A stretch of 64,000 bases of DNA from Pseudomonas taetrolens (GTDB lineage: Bacteria > Pseudomonadota > Gammaproteobacteria > Pseudomonadales > Pseudomonadaceae), in contig NZ_LS483370.1 in assembly GCF_900475285.1 (NCBI RefSeq), forward strand, positions 820,001 through 884,000. The letters run 5' to 3'. Of the stretch, positions 23,409 to 32,869 are shown piece after piece; the stretch's first letter is position 1, and each line of letters opens with the position of its first letter. The position numbers and the translations under genes are program-made. The notes under the pieces are model-generated. The model did no database searches. It saw nothing but the letters and a program-made list of their open reading frames with translations, and was not told the origin of the DNA.

Positions 23409-25175
23409 ATGTCCTCAGTCAACCGGTTCTGGCGTCTGGCCAAACTGCCGCTGGCAGTCAGCCTGGCCTCTACGTTTACCGGGTCCGCCTGGGGCGTGAG
23501 TTTTAACCTCGGTGCGATTGAAGGTCAGATTGACTCCGAGCTGTCGATAGGTGCCAGTTGGTCGACCGCCAAAGCGGATCACAACTTGATCGGCTCCAAC
23601 AATGGTGGCCAGGGCCACTCGCAAATCTCTGACGACGGGCGCCTGAACTTCAAGCGCGGTGAAACCTTCTCGAAGATCGTGACCGGCATGCACGGGCTTG
23701 AGCTGAAATACGGCGATAGCGGCCTGTATGTGCGGGGCAAATACTGGTACGACTTTGAACTGCAGGACGACAGCCGTCCCTTCAAGTCCATCAGTGACAG
23801 CGGGCGCAAAGCCTCGGCCCAATCGGCGGGCGCACAGTGGCTCGATGCGTTTGTCTACCATAACTATGCAATTGCCGATCAGCCCGGCGCGGTACGCCTG
23901 GGCAAGCAGGTCGTCAGCTGGGGCGAGTCAGCTTTTATCGGCGGGGGGATCAATGCAATCAACCCCACGGACGCGTCGGCTTATCGCCGGGCGGGTACCG
24001 AATACAAAGACGGCCTGGTGCCGGTCAATCTGTTTTATATCTCGCAAAACCTGACCGACAACCTGTCGGCCGAAGCTTTTTACCAACTGGATTGGGAGCA
24101 GTCCGAGGCGGACAATTGCGGGACGTTTTTCTCGCAGTCCGACGTGATTGCCGACGGTTGCTCCGGTAATTATCGGGTGATGAGCAAGCGCTCGGCGCTC
24201 GATGTAGCGGATCTTGCGGCATTGACCTCGGCGGGTGTCGACGTCAATGAGGAGGGCGTGCTGGTGCGCCGGGGGGCTGATCGCGATGCACGAAACAGCG
24301 GGCAGTTCGGCGTGGCCATGCATTATGTATATGAGCCGCTGGACACCGAGTTCGGAGCTTATTTCATCAATTACCACAGCCGTGACCCGATCATCAGCGC
24401 CGGCGCTGCGCCGCAGTCAGCTTACAACGCCGCCTCGGCATCCGGGGGGCTTGGGTCGATGATCGTGGCGGGCAACTCCAGTTACTACGTTGAATACCCG
24501 GAAGACATCCGGTTGTATGGCCTGAGCTTCGCCACCACGTTATCCACAGGCACTCGCTGGAAAGGCGAGTTGAGCTACCGTCCCAATGCGCCAGTGCAAA
24601 TCAACAGCAACGATTTGCTCTACGCCAATGTGACCCTGCTGCCCGGCCTGGCTGGTGCCTCGCCCCTTGGCGTGAGCCCCGGCGCCGACCTGCAGGGATA
24701 CCGACGCAAAGAGGTGAGCCAGTTCCAGACGTCGCTGATCCATGTGTTCGACAACGCCATGGGGGCCAATCGCCTGACCTTGATCGGTGAGGCGGGGGTA
24801 ACGTACGTCGGTGGTCTGGAAAGCGGTTCCGAGCTGCGCTATGGCCGTGACCCGGTGTTTGGTTCGGGTGGCAATGAAGGTTTCACCACGGCCACCTCGT
24901 GGGGCTACCGGGCGCGCGCCGTATGGGAATACAACAGCGTGTTGCCCGGCATCAATCTCAAGCCGGTTCTGGGCTGGTCCCATGATGTCAGTGGCTATGC
25001 CCCGGGGCCCAACGCCACCTTCGAAGAAGGTCGAAAAGCCGTCACCCTCGGCCTTGACGGGGAATACCAGAATACCTACACCGGTAGTTTGTCCTACACC
25101 AACTTCTTCGGCGGACGCTACAACACCCTCAGTGATCGCGACTTTGTGTCGATGAGCGTCGGGGTCAAGTTTTGA
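23409..25175 (+). CDS. DUF1302 outer-membrane protein
   Basis: A 588-residue beta-rich protein of the DUF1302 family, probably an outer-membrane beta-barrel. The signal peptide MSSVNRFWRLAKLPLAVSLASTFTGSAWG is cleaved before VSFNLGAIEGQIDSELSIGASW. Typical blocks are AIADQPGAVRLGKQVVSWGESAFIGGGINAINP near 155 and ARAVWEYNSVLPGINLKPVLGWSHDVSGY near 505. The last strand ends in a C-terminal phenylalanine (VGVKF), as outer-membrane barrels do. The usual partner DUF1329 gene is not next to it. The start ATG at 23409 has GGAG about 9 bases upstream. Confidence 0.85.
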   Translation: MSSVNRFWRLAKLPLAVSLASTFTGSAWGVSFNLGAIEGQIDSELSIGASWSTAKADHNLIGSNNGGQGHSQISDDGRLNFKRGETFSKIVTGMHGLELKYGDSGLYVRGKYWYDFELQDDSRPFKSISDSGRKASAQSAGAQWLDAFVYHNYAIADQPGAVRLGKQVVSWGESAFIGGGINAINPTDASAYRRAGTEYKDGLVPVNLFYISQNLTDNLSAEAFYQLDWEQSEADNCGTFFSQSDVIADGCSGNYRVMSKRSALDVADLAALTSAGVDVNEEGVLVRRGADRDARNSGQFGVAMHYVYEPLDTEFGAYFINYHSRDPIISAGAAPQSAYNAASASGGLGSMIVAGNSSYYVEYPEDIRLYGLSFATTLSTGTRWKGELSYRPNAPVQINSNDLLYANVTLLPGLAGASPLGVSPGADLQGYRRKEVSQFQTSLIHVFDNAMGANRLTLIGEAGVTYVGGLESGSELRYGRDPVFGSGGNEGFTTATSWGYRARAVWEYNSVLPGINLKPVLGWSHDVSGYAPGPNATFEEGRKAVTLGLDGEYQNTYTGSLSYTNFFGGRYNTLSDRDFVSMSVGVKF

Positions 25176-25206
25176 AACGTCCTGCACAGATTCGGAAGCC
25201 TCGATC

Positions 25207-25848
25207 ATGAACACATCCCCCGCACTCATCCGCGAAACCTTCCCCGTCGGCCCGTTGCAGTGCAACTGCACGATCATCGGCGATCCAGTGACGAAAAAGG
25301 CGATTGTGGTCGATCCAGGCGGTGATCATGAATTGATTCTGGCGCGGCTCGAGAAGCTGGGGCTGCGGGTGGTGAGCATCATTCATACCCATGCCCACCT
25401 GGATCATTTCCTGGCTTCGGGCCAGCTCAAGGAAAAAACCGGCGCGACCCTGCACTTGCACAAGGAAGACCAGTTTTTGTGGGACAACCTTGAGATGCAG
25501 TGCGGTTTGTTCGGCGTACCGTATACGCCGGTGCCGCCGCCAGACCGCTGGCTGGCCGATGACGAGGAGCTGGCCTGCGGCTGCGGGGTGGCGTTGCACA
25601 CCCCGGGGCATACACCCGGCTCGATGAGTTTCTGGTTTGCCGAGGCCAAGCTGCTGATCGCAGGGGACACGCTATTTCGCCGCGGGGTAGGGCGTACCGA
25701 TTTGTGGGGTGGCGATCAGGCGACTATCGTTCGTTCTATCAAGCAGCGGCTGTACACGCTGGACGAAGAAGCAACGGTGGTTGCAGGTCATGGCCCTGAC
25801 ACGCGTCTTGGCGATGAAATGCGTGAAAACCCTTTTGTGCGTGCCTAA
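25207..25848 (+). CDS. MBL-fold metallohydrolase (YcbL/glyoxalase II-like)
   Basis: A 213-residue cytosolic metallo-beta-lactamase-fold hydrolase. The HTHAHLDH motif near 61-68 supplies the metal ligands; other ligands are the H in HTPGHTPGS, D in LIAGDTLF and H in VVAGHGPDT. It resembles E. coli YcbL, a type II glyoxalase, but the actual substrate is unproven. It starts 31 bases after the DUF1302 stop in the same direction, so it may be read from the same transcript. Confidence 0.85.
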   Translation: MNTSPALIRETFPVGPLQCNCTIIGDPVTKKAIVVDPGGDHELILARLEKLGLRVVSIIHTHAHLDHFLASGQLKEKTGATLHLHKEDQFLWDNLEMQCGLFGVPYTPVPPPDRWLADDEELACGCGVALHTPGHTPGSMSFWFAEAKLLIAGDTLFRRGVGRTDLWGGDQATIVRSIKQRLYTLDEEATVVAGHGPDTRLGDEMRENPFVRA

Positions 25849-25951
25849 GTAAAGCCGCCAGGGAATTTTTACCGCTGGTCGTGTTCAAACGCCAATAAAG
25901 GTCCATTGCCAACGACCTTTGCCCCTAGAAAGACAGATCAGGAGCTACACC

Positions 25952-26671
25952 ATGTTCATTTCGCGTCGTATGATCATTGCCGCAAGTGCTGTTGCATTGC
26001 TGGCGGGCTGCGCCTCGCCTAACCCTTATGACAGCAGCCAGGGCCAAGCCTCAACGGGCATGAGCAAGACGGCCAAGTACGGCGGTCTTGGAGCGTTGGC
26101 CGGTGCATTGGCCGGTGCGGCGATTGACCATGACAACCGTGGCAAGGGTGCGCTGATCGGCGCTGCCGTAGCGGGTCTGGGGGCTGCCGGTTATGGCTAC
26201 TACGCGGACAAGCAAGAAGCTGAGCTACGCGCAAGCATGGCCAATACCGGGGTTGAGGTTCAGCGTCAGGGCGATAACATCACCCTCGTGATGCCAGGCA
26301 ATATTACTTTTGCCACCAGCTCGGCCAACATCGCCCCAAGCTTCTATCAGCCGCTGAATAACCTGGCGAACTCGCTGAAGCAGTTCAACAATCAAAACCA
26401 GATCCAGATTGTGGGCTACACCGACAGCACGGGTAACTACAACTACAACATGCAGCTTTCCCAGCAGCGTGCGCAGAGTGTAGCGACCTACCTGACGTCT
26501 CAGGGCGTGAGCGGTCAGTACCTGTCCGTTCGCGGCGCCGGCCCGGCTGACCCGATCGCGAGCAACGCAACAGCAGACGGTCGTGCGCAAAACCGCCGTG
26601 TCCAGATCACCCTGGCTCCGATCCCGGGCATGCAGTATCAGCAGAATGGTCAGGTTCAGCAGTACCCGTAA
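25952..26671 (+). CDS. OmpA-family peptidoglycan-binding lipoprotein (YiaD-like)
   Basis: A 239-residue outer-membrane lipoprotein. The lipobox in ALLAGCASPNPYD acylates a cysteine near 20. A glycine-zipper hydrophobic part follows (GGLGALAGALAGAAIDHDNRGKGALIGAAVAGLGAAGYGYYADK, about 45-90). The C-terminal OmpA domain (about 110-225) has the peptidoglycan-binding pattern GYTDSTGNYNYNMQLSQQRAQSVATYL and NRRVQI. The start ATG at 25952 follows AGGAGC. A strong bidirectional terminator ends it. Confidence 0.88.
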   Translation: MFISRRMIIAASAVALLAGCASPNPYDSSQGQASTGMSKTAKYGGLGALAGALAGAAIDHDNRGKGALIGAAVAGLGAAGYGYYADKQEAELRASMANTGVEVQRQGDNITLVMPGNITFATSSANIAPSFYQPLNNLANSLKQFNNQNQIQIVGYTDSTGNYNYNMQLSQQRAQSVATYLTSQGVSGQYLSVRGAGPADPIASNATADGRAQNRRVQITLAPIPGMQYQQNGQVQQYP

Positions 26672-26750
26672 GGCTTTGACGTGATCGTCTAATGGTTGCC
26701 GAAGGCTACATCCCTTGGGGCAACAGCTGTACATCGATTCACGACTCAAC

Positions 26751-26789
26751 AAAAAGCCCCGCGATCCTTGCAGATCGCGGGGCTTTTTG
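26751..26789. terminator. Bidirectional terminator between OmpA-like gene and zapG
   Basis: AAAAAGCCCCGCGATC and GATCGCGGGGCTTTTT form a perfect 16-bp stem with a 6-base loop. It is flanked by A and T runs on both sides and lies between two convergent genes. Confidence 0.95.
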
Positions 26790-26809
26790 TTGAACGCTTT
26801 GCGGAAGAG

Positions 26810-27244
26810 TTACTTCTTCAGACCGTAATGCTCGTCGAGCATCCCGGGGGCGTTCGGGGTTTTTGGCGCGTAGTCCAATGGAGGCTCGGCGCTGTGTGGC
26901 GGTGTAAGGCGCTCGCGATGAGGTTGTGGCACGTCAGAGTGCAGCGCTGCCAGCAGGCGTTGGCGAGTTTGCTCGTCCAGGGCCAAACGGTTGGCGCCCT
27001 CGGCAAGGTGTTCTTGCACATCCTGATAGCTCTGAGTGAGTTTTTTCACCAGATTTGCCGTGGTGTTGAAGTGGGTAACCACTTCGCTTTGATAACTGTC
27101 AAAACGTTCCTGGATGTCGTCCAGCTGACGCTGCGTGCGGTTAGGCGCGGCATTCGGCAGCAGACGAGCGACCAGAAAACCAATGGCGACACCGGCAACC
27201 AGGGCTAGGGTCGGCAACAACCAAATTAAGAGCGAGTGTTCCAC
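26810..27244 (-). CDS. zapG: ZapG/YhcB-type DUF1043 protein
   Basis: An inner-membrane anchored coiled-coil protein of 144 residues that links division and envelope synthesis in Enterobacteria. One N-terminal membrane segment (LLIWLLPTLALVAGVAIGFLVARLLP, residues 5-30), then a charged helix containing QRQLDDIQERFDSYQSEVVTHFNTTANLVKKLTQSYQDVQEHLAEGA. The start is GTG at 27244, with GAAGGA just upstream. Divergent from the hydrolase gene. Confidence 0.85.
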   Translation of the reverse strand: MEHSLLIWLLPTLALVAGVAIGFLVARLLPNAAPNRTQRQLDDIQERFDSYQSEVVTHFNTTANLVKKLTQSYQDVQEHLAEGANRLALDEQTRQRLLAALHSDVPQPHRERLTPPHSAEPPLDYAPKTPNAPGMLDEHYGLKK

Positions 27245-27383
27245 GAGTCCTTCCTCTATAAACGGCTTTGCTTTACGTTAACGGCTCGGACCTGCGCTGT
27301 ATACCGCGATGCACTCGCAAATATGTCAGACAGAATCTATCAGCTAGACGAGTCGACCCAATTTGAGGTCACGGAGTTCCTTC

Positions 27384-28019
27384 TTGCTTACCCGCGAAAC
27401 CCCTGTAGAAATTGCCGGCCCGGTCGGCCCACTGGAAGCCTTGTACCTTGAATCGCCTGCGCCACACGGCCTTGCGCTGCTGTGCCACCCTAATCCGGTG
27501 CAGGGCGGAACAATGATGAATAAAGTGGTTTCGACCCTCCAGCGCACAGCCCGTGATGCTGGCCTGAGTACCTTGCGGTTTAATTACCGTGGCGTCGGCG
27601 CGAGTGCCGGCAATCACGATATGGGCACCGGCGAAGTCGATGATGCATTGGCTGCTGCACACTGGCTGCGTGCCCGGAACCCTGATTTGCCCATCACCTT
27701 GCTGGGCTTTTCGTTCGGTGGGTTTGTTGCCGCCAGCCTTGGCGGACGCCTCGAGGCTCAGGGCGAAACCCTGGCACGCCTGATCATGGTTGCTCCGGCA
27801 GTCATGCGCTTGCGCGACGAAGATGCGTTGCCCCTGGCGTGTCCGTTGACGGTTATCCAGCCAGAAACTGACGAAGTGATCGATCCCCAGTTGATCTATG
27901 ACTGGTCAAACGCGCTGACGCGTCCCCATGAGCTGCTGAAAGTGGCAGAATGCGGGCACTTTTTTCACGGCAAGCTACCTGAACTCAAAGAGTTGGTGGC
28001 GCCACGCCTTTCGAATTGA
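27384..28019 (+). CDS. Alpha/beta-hydrolase
   Basis: A 211-residue cytosolic serine hydrolase, related to dienelactone-type and predicted alpha/beta hydrolases of the YhcB-trpS neighbourhood. The nucleophile elbow is GFSFGGF (GxSxG), the HPNPVQGGTMMNKVV motif is typical of this family, and the histidine is in ECGHFFHGKL. I place the start at a TTG codon at 27384, because GGAG stands 7 bases upstream; no ATG fits. Substrate unknown. It is 24 bases upstream of trpS. Confidence 0.82.
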   Translation: MLTRETPVEIAGPVGPLEALYLESPAPHGLALLCHPNPVQGGTMMNKVVSTLQRTARDAGLSTLRFNYRGVGASAGNHDMGTGEVDDALAAAHWLRARNPDLPITLLGFSFGGFVAASLGGRLEAQGETLARLIMVAPAVMRLRDEDALPLACPLTVIQPETDEVIDPQLIYDWSNALTRPHELLKVAECGHFFHGKLPELKELVAPRLSN

Positions 28020-28043
28020 TTGCAGCCTGATAAGCGATTACCC

Positions 28044-29399
28044 ATGACCACTCGTACCCGTATCCTCACCGGTATTACCACTACCGGTACGCCGCACCTG
28101 GGCAACTACGCCGGGGCCATTCGCCCTGCGATCGTCGCCAGCCGTGACAGCAATGCCGACTCGTTCTACTTTTTGGCCGACTATCATGCGTTGATCAAAT
28201 GCGATGACCCGCTGCGCATTCAGCGCTCGCGTCAGGAAATCGCTGCGACCTGGCTGGCGGCCGGTCTGGATGTTGAGCGCGTGACGTTCTATCGCCAGTC
28301 AGACATTCCTGAAATTCCTGAGCTGACCTGGTTGCTCACCTGCGTCGCGGCCAAGGGTTTGCTCAATCGTGCCCACGCTTATAAAGCGTCGGTCGACAAG
28401 AATCTGGAAAATGGCGAGGACCCGGATGCGGGCATCACCATGGGGCTGTACAGCTACCCGGTGCTGATGGCTGCGGACATCCTGATGTTCAATGCGAACA
28501 AGGTTCCGGTAGGGCGAGATCAGATCCAGCACGTCGAAATGGCCCGCGATATCGGCCAGCGCTTCAACCATCTGTTCGGTAACGGCAAAGAGTTCTTTGC
28601 CATGCCTGAAGCATTGATCGAAGAAAGCGTGGCCACCTTGCCAGGTCTTGATGGCCGCAAAATGTCCAAAAGCTACGACAACACCATTCCGTTGTTCAGC
28701 AGCGCCAAGGACATGAAAAGCGCGATTTCGCGGATCGTGACCGACTCCCGTGCCCCGGGCGAAGCCAAAGATCCTGATAACTCGCATTTGTTCACCCTGT
28801 ATCAGGCATTCTCGACGCCTGAGCAATCGGCTGAGTTCCGTGGCGAATTGCTGCAGGGGCTTGGCTGGGGTGAAGCGAAGGAGCGTCTGTTCAAGCTGCT
28901 GGACGGCGAGCTGGGGGAGTCCCGTGAGCGTTATCACGAGTTGATGTCGCGCCCTTCGGACATGGAGGACATCCTTCAGACCGGCGCACAGAAAGCGCGC
29001 AAGCTGGCAACCCCGTTTTTGGCTGAGTTGCGTGAGGCTGTTGGCCTGCGCTCGTTTGTCAGTGAAGCCCGGACGGCCACTACGGCCAAGAAGAAAGCGA
29101 GCAAGGGCCCGCGTTTTGTCAGCTTCCGCGATGAAGACGCCAGCTTCCGCTTCCGCTTGCTGGCGGCTGACGGCGAGCAACTGCTGCTGTCGCGCAGCTT
29201 TACCGATGGCAAGGCCGCCGGCCAGGTCACCAAACAGCTGCAAGCAGGCCAGCCTCTGGATGTGCGCACCGAGGCGCTGAGCTTCAGTATCTGGGTGGAT
29301 GATGCATGCGTGGCCGACAGTCCGGCCTTTGCCGATACAGCGGCGCGTGATGCGGCAATCGAGACGTTGCGTCTGGCCCTGCTGCCCGCGCAAGACTGA
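28044..29399 (+). CDS. trpS: Tryptophanyl-tRNA synthetase
   Basis: Class I aminoacyl-tRNA synthetase of 451 residues that charges tRNA-Trp. The HIGH-type motif is HLGNY near 18, with [15 protein letters not shown]; the KMSKS motif is [11 protein letters not shown] near 210. Bacterial TrpRS is usually about 330-350 residues. The extra C-terminal part of about 110 residues, after [16 protein letters not shown], resembles the extended form found in pseudomonads. The ATG at 28044 is preferred over a longer in-frame read. It belongs to an operon with the upstream hydrolase. Confidence 0.95.
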   Translation: MTTRTRILTGITTTGTPHLGNYAGAIRPAIVASRDSNADSFYFLADYHALIKCDDPLRIQRSRQEIAATWLAAGLDVERVTFYRQSDIPEIPELTWLLTCVAAKGLLNRAHAYKASVDKNLENGEDPDAGITMGLYSYPVLMAADILMFNANKVPVGRDQIQHVEMARDIGQRFNHLFGNGKEFFAMPEALIEESVATLPGLDGRKMSKSYDNTIPLFSSAKDMKSAISRIVTDSRAPGEAKDPDNSHLFTLYQAFSTPEQSAEFRGELLQGLGWGEAKERLFKLLDGELGESRERYHELMSRPSDMEDILQTGAQKARKLATPFLAELREAVGLRSFVSEARTATTAKKKASKGPRFVSFRDEDASFRFRLLAADGEQLLLSRSFTDGKAAGQVTKQLQAGQPLDVRTEALSFSIWVDDACVADSPAFADTAARDAAIETLRLALLPAQD

Positions 29400-29441
29400 G
29401 AAAGTGCGACGTTTAGTCTCAGGTTTGATTGCCATTCCTCA

Positions 29442-29472
29442 GGGCCGTCGCTACAGTGGCGGCCCGTTTTTG
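29442..29472 (+). terminator. Terminator after trpS
   Basis: GGGCCGTCGC and GGCGGCCC form a GC-rich stem with a short loop, followed by GTTTTTG. It lies 42 bases after the trpS stop and 19 bases before zapE. Confidence 0.75.
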
Positions 29473-29490
29473 TTGCCTTGCTAACGAATT

Positions 29491-30585
29491 ATGACGCCTC
29501 TAGAACGATACCAAGCTGATCTGAAACGCCCGGACTTCTTCCATGATGCCGCGCAGGAAAACGCTGTGCGCCATTTGCAGCGTCTGTACGAGGACCTGGT
29601 TGCAGCTTCGCAGAGCAAGCCGGGCCTGTTCGGCAAGCTGTTCGGCAAAAAAGAGCAGACCCCGGTCAAGGGGCTGTATTTCTGGGGGGGGGTTGGCCGG
29701 GGTAAAACCTATCTGGTCGATACGTTCTTTGATGCCTTGCCGTTCAAAGAGAAGGTTCGTACGCACTTCCACCGCTTCATGAAGCGTGTGCACGAAGAAA
29801 TGCGCACCCTCAATGGCGAAAAGAACCCATTGACCATCATTGCCAAGCGTTTCTCCGATGAGGCGCGGGTGATTTGTTTCGATGAGTTCTTTGTGTCGGA
29901 CATTACCGACGCCATGATCCTTGGCACATTGATGGAGGAGCTGTTCAAAAACGGCGTTACCCTGGTGGCCACGTCGAACATCGTGCCGGACGGCCTGTAC
30001 AAGGACGGCCTGCAGCGTGCGCGTTTCTTGCCGGCGATTGCGCTGATCAAGCAGCACACTGAAATTGTCAACGTCGACAGCGGTGTCGACTATCGGTTGC
30101 GCCATCTGGAGCAGGCCGAGTTGTTCCACTTCCCGCTCGATGAAGCGGCCGAAAAAAGTCTGCGTGAGAGTTTCAAAGCGTTGACTCATGATTCCGGTCG
30201 AGTGGTTGAAGATGATGCGCTGATCATTGAGAACCGTACCATTCGTGCGCTTCGTACCTGCGACGACGTGGCCTGGTTCGACTTCCGGGAGCTCTGCGAC
30301 GGCCCGCGCAGCCAGAACGACTACATTGAGCTCGGCAAGATTTTCAATGCCGTGATCCTCAGCGGTGTCGAGCAAATGGAAGTCAAGACCGACGACATTG
30401 CTCGCCGTTTCATCAATATGGTCGACGAGTTCTATGACCGTAACGTCAAGCTGATCATCTCGGCTGAAGTCGAGCTTAAAGACCTCTACAAGGGTGGGCG
30501 CCTGAACTTCGAGTTCCAGCGCACCCTCAGCCGCTTGCTGGAAATGCAATCCCACGAGTACCTGACGCGGGCGCACAAACCGTAG
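29491..30585 (+). CDS. zapE: Cell division ATPase ZapE (AFG1-like)
   Basis: Cytosolic AFG1/LACE1-family AAA ATPase of 364 residues; in E. coli it destabilises Z-rings under stress. Walker A is GGVGRGKT near 68-75, Walker B VICFDEFFVSDITDA near 128, with the sensor in LVATSNIVPDGLYKDGLQRARFLPAI. The C-terminus FEFQRTLSRLLEMQSHEYL is characteristic. The ATG at 29491 has a weak ribosome site. A terminator follows at 30598. Confidence 0.93.
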   Translation: MTPLERYQADLKRPDFFHDAAQENAVRHLQRLYEDLVAASQSKPGLFGKLFGKKEQTPVKGLYFWGGVGRGKTYLVDTFFDALPFKEKVRTHFHRFMKRVHEEMRTLNGEKNPLTIIAKRFSDEARVICFDEFFVSDITDAMILGTLMEELFKNGVTLVATSNIVPDGLYKDGLQRARFLPAIALIKQHTEIVNVDSGVDYRLRHLEQAELFHFPLDEAAEKSLRESFKALTHDSGRVVEDDALIIENRTIRALRTCDDVAWFDFRELCDGPRSQNDYIELGKIFNAVILSGVEQMEVKTDDIARRFINMVDEFYDRNVKLIISAEVELKDLYKGGRLNFEFQRTLSRLLEMQSHEYLTRAHKP

Positions 30586-30597
30586 TCGGAACGTTGT

Positions 30598-30629
30598 AAA
30601 AAAGGCCTGCATTGCAGGCCTTTTTTTTT
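30598..30629. terminator. Bidirectional terminator between zapE and the AraC regulator
   Basis: GGCCTGCA and TGCAGGCC form a perfect stem, preceded by an A-run and followed by nine T. Serves both convergent genes. Confidence 0.92.
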
Positions 30630-30644
30630 GGCAGTTATGCAGGC

Positions 30645-31640
30645 TTACGCTGCCTGCTGGAACTGTTGCCGGTATTGGTGGGGCGAGAGCTCGGTGTGTT
30701 GGCGAAACAGCCGTGCAAAGAAGCTGGCGTCGTCGTAGCCCACGTCATAGCTGATGGTCTTGATGCTCTTGCGAGTTGCCGAGAGCAGGCCTTTGGCGGT
30801 TTCTATGCGCAGGCGCTGCAGGTAATGCAAGGGCTTGTCGCCGGTCGCGGTCTGGAACCGGCGCATGAAATTGCGGATGCTCATGCCGTGATCGCGGGCC
30901 ACGTCTTCGAAGCGAAACTTATCCGCCAGATGGTCTTCGAGCCAGTGCTGGATCTGCAGGATGATCACGTCCTGATGCAGTTTTTGCCCGCCAAAACCGA
31001 TACGTCCGGGGGTGTAGTTACGCTGAACCTCGTACAGGATGTCACGGGCCACGGCCTGGGCAATATTGGCGCCGCAGAAGCGCTCGATCAAATAAATGTA
31101 CAGGTCGCAGGCAGACGTCGGGCCACCCGCGCAGTACAGGTTGTCTGCATCGGTCAGGTGTTTGTCCTGATTGAGGTAAACCTGTGGATAGCGCTGGGCG
31201 AAAGAGCTGAAAAAGCGCCAATAGGTCGTGGCTTCCTTGCCGTTGAGCAGTCCGGTCTCGGCGAGCCAGAAGACCCCGGTGGCTTCTGCGCACAGGACGG
31301 CGCCACGGGCATGTTGTTCGCGCAGCCACGGCAGGATTTGCGGGTAGCGCTGGCACAGGGTGTCAAAATCGTCCCAAAAGGCCGGGAGGATGATGATGTC
31401 GGTGTCTTCCAGGCCACCGTCGACGGGCAGCACCACATTGCTGAAGCTGCAGACGGATTGGCCATCCGGGCTGACCAGGCGTGTTTCGAAGGTCGGGCAC
31501 AGGCCTTGGCCCAATTGTTTGCCATGACGCAGGCTGGCGAGATGAAAAAAGTCCTTGGCTTGCATCAGGGTTGAAGCGAACACCCGATCGATAGCCAAAA
31601 TGCTGACGCGCCGCAAGGGCGTGGAGAGTGGGTTAGACAT
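30645..31640 (-). CDS. GlxA/AraC-family transcriptional regulator
   Basis: A 331-residue regulator with an N-terminal DJ-1/PfpI-like domain (RVSILAIDRVFASTLMQAKDFF onward, about 10-190; the nucleophile-like residue region is WLREQHARGAVLCAEATGVF) and a C-terminal AraC helix-turn-helix pair (MSIRNFMRRFQTATGDKPLHYLQRLRIETAKGLL and YDVGYDDASFFARLFRQHTELSPHQYRQQF). Members of this subfamily control carnitine, betaine or arginine use. The target here is unknown; the aldo/keto reductase gene lies upstream in the same direction. The start at 31640 has a weak ribosome site. Confidence 0.85.
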   Translation of the reverse strand: MSNPLSTPLRRVSILAIDRVFASTLMQAKDFFHLASLRHGKQLGQGLCPTFETRLVSPDGQSVCSFSNVVLPVDGGLEDTDIIILPAFWDDFDTLCQRYPQILPWLREQHARGAVLCAEATGVFWLAETGLLNGKEATTYWRFFSSFAQRYPQVYLNQDKHLTDADNLYCAGGPTSACDLYIYLIERFCGANIAQAVARDILYEVQRNYTPGRIGFGGQKLHQDVIILQIQHWLEDHLADKFRFEDVARDHGMSIRNFMRRFQTATGDKPLHYLQRLRIETAKGLLSATRKSIKTISYDVGYDDASFFARLFRQHTELSPHQYRQQFQQAA

Positions 31641-31724
31641 TATTTGATTATTCTTATAGGTGAAATTGGTCAACTGACGGCTGGATCGTCTTATTATTTT
31701 GCGGGCGTGTCTAGGGGGAAGATG

Positions 31725-31819
31725 CTGTAGTCGCTGCCGCAGGTTGCCAGGCGACCCGAAGGGGCCTCAGCAACGGGCCTGCTGTGCAAGCCATTGCCGC
31801 CTGGCAGCAGCGGTTACAG
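31725..31819. repeat. Degenerate inverted REP pair
   Basis: CTGTAGTCGCTGCCGCAGG at the left (31725-31743) is mirrored at 31797-31819 by an inverted copy ending CGGTTACAG. The intervening sequence shows GCCAGGC / GCCTGGC complementarity. It is a remnant of an interspersed P. fluorescens palindrome. Confidence 0.5.
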
Positions 31820-31828
31820 GGGGAGGGG

Positions 31829-32869
31829 TCAAGGCGCCGGGTTGGGCTGGCCTTTGTGAATCGCTTCGATACCTTCCAGTACTTCATCCGACAGGGTCAG
31901 GTTGAAGCTGTCGAGGTTGCTTGCGAGCTGCTCCATTGATGTTGCACCAATGATGTTGCTGGTGACGAACGGTTGTCGCGTGACATAGGCCAGGGCCATT
32001 TGTGCCGGATCCAGTCCGTGTTCGCGCGCCAGTGCCACATAACGCTCGCTGGCAGCCACTGCCTGTGGGTTGGAATAGCGCGAGAAGCGGCTGTAGAGGG
32101 TCAGGCGGCCTTTTGCCGGGCGGGCGCCACCATCATACTTGCCGGAGAGCATGCCGAACGCCAGCGGCGAGTAGGCGAGCAGGCCGCATTGTTCACGAAT
32201 GGCGATTTCGGCCAGGCCGACTTCAAAGCTGCGATTGAGCAGGTTATAGGGGTTCTGGATAGAAACTGCGCGTGGCCAGCCCCGGCTCTCGGCCAGTTGC
32301 AGGAACTTCATGGTGGCCCACGGAGTTTCGTTCGAGAGGCCGATGTGACGGATTTTACCGGCCTTCACTTGCTCATCCAGCGCTTCTAGAGTGTCTTCCA
32401 GCGGGGTGAAGGTCTCGTCGGCGTTATGTTTGTAGCCCAACTGGCCAAAGAAGTTGGTGCTGCGCTCGGGCCAATGCAGCTGGTAGAGATCGATCCAGTC
32501 GGTTTGCAGGCGCTTCAGGCTGGCGTCCAGGGCTTGAACGATATGGGCGCGATTGTGTTTGAGCTGGCCGTCACGGATGTAGTCGATACCATTGCCGGGG
32601 CCCGCAATCTTGCTCGCCAGAACCCAGTCGGCGCGGTCGCCTCGGGCCTTGAACCAGTTTCCGATGAACCGTTCGGTGCTGGCATAGGTTTCTGCTTTTG
32701 GTGGCACCGGATACATCTCGGCCGTATCGATGAAATTGATCCCGGCATTTTTGGCGTATTCGATCTGCTCAAAGGCTTCAGTCTGGCTGTTTTGCTCGCC
32801 CCAGGTCATGGTTCCGAGGCCGATTGCGCTCACTTTCAGATCGGTGCGGCCTAGCGTGCGATAGTCCAT
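31829..32869 (-). CDS. NADP(H)-dependent aldo/keto reductase (Tas-like)
   Basis: A 346-residue TIM-barrel reductase close to E. coli Tas. N-terminus MDYRTLGRTDLKVSAIGLGTMTWGEQNSQ; catalytic tetrad candidates are D in FIDTAEMYP, Y in the same motif, K in WVLASKIAG and H in LYQLHWPERS. The C-terminal NADP-binding region is NIIGATSMEQLASNLDSFNLTLS. The ATG at 32869 has AAAGGAG upstream. The reductase and the AraC regulator at 30645 share strand but are separated by a REP-like element. Confidence 0.9.
   Translation of the reverse strand: MDYRTLGRTDLKVSAIGLGTMTWGEQNSQTEAFEQIEYAKNAGINFIDTAEMYPVPPKAETYASTERFIGNWFKARGDRADWVLASKIAGPGNGIDYIRDGQLKHNRAHIVQALDASLKRLQTDWIDLYQLHWPERSTNFFGQLGYKHNADETFTPLEDTLEALDEQVKAGKIRHIGLSNETPWATMKFLQLAESRGWPRAVSIQNPYNLLNRSFEVGLAEIAIREQCGLLAYSPLAFGMLSGKYDGGARPAKGRLTLYSRFSRYSNPQAVAASERYVALAREHGLDPAQMALAYVTRQPFVTSNIIGATSMEQLASNLDSFNLTLSDEVLEGIEAIHKGQPNPAP

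Noticed and set aside
31829..32869. Plus-strand long frames opposite the AKR gene
   Set aside because: They are shadows of a well-supported reductase gene; codon pattern follows the minus strand.
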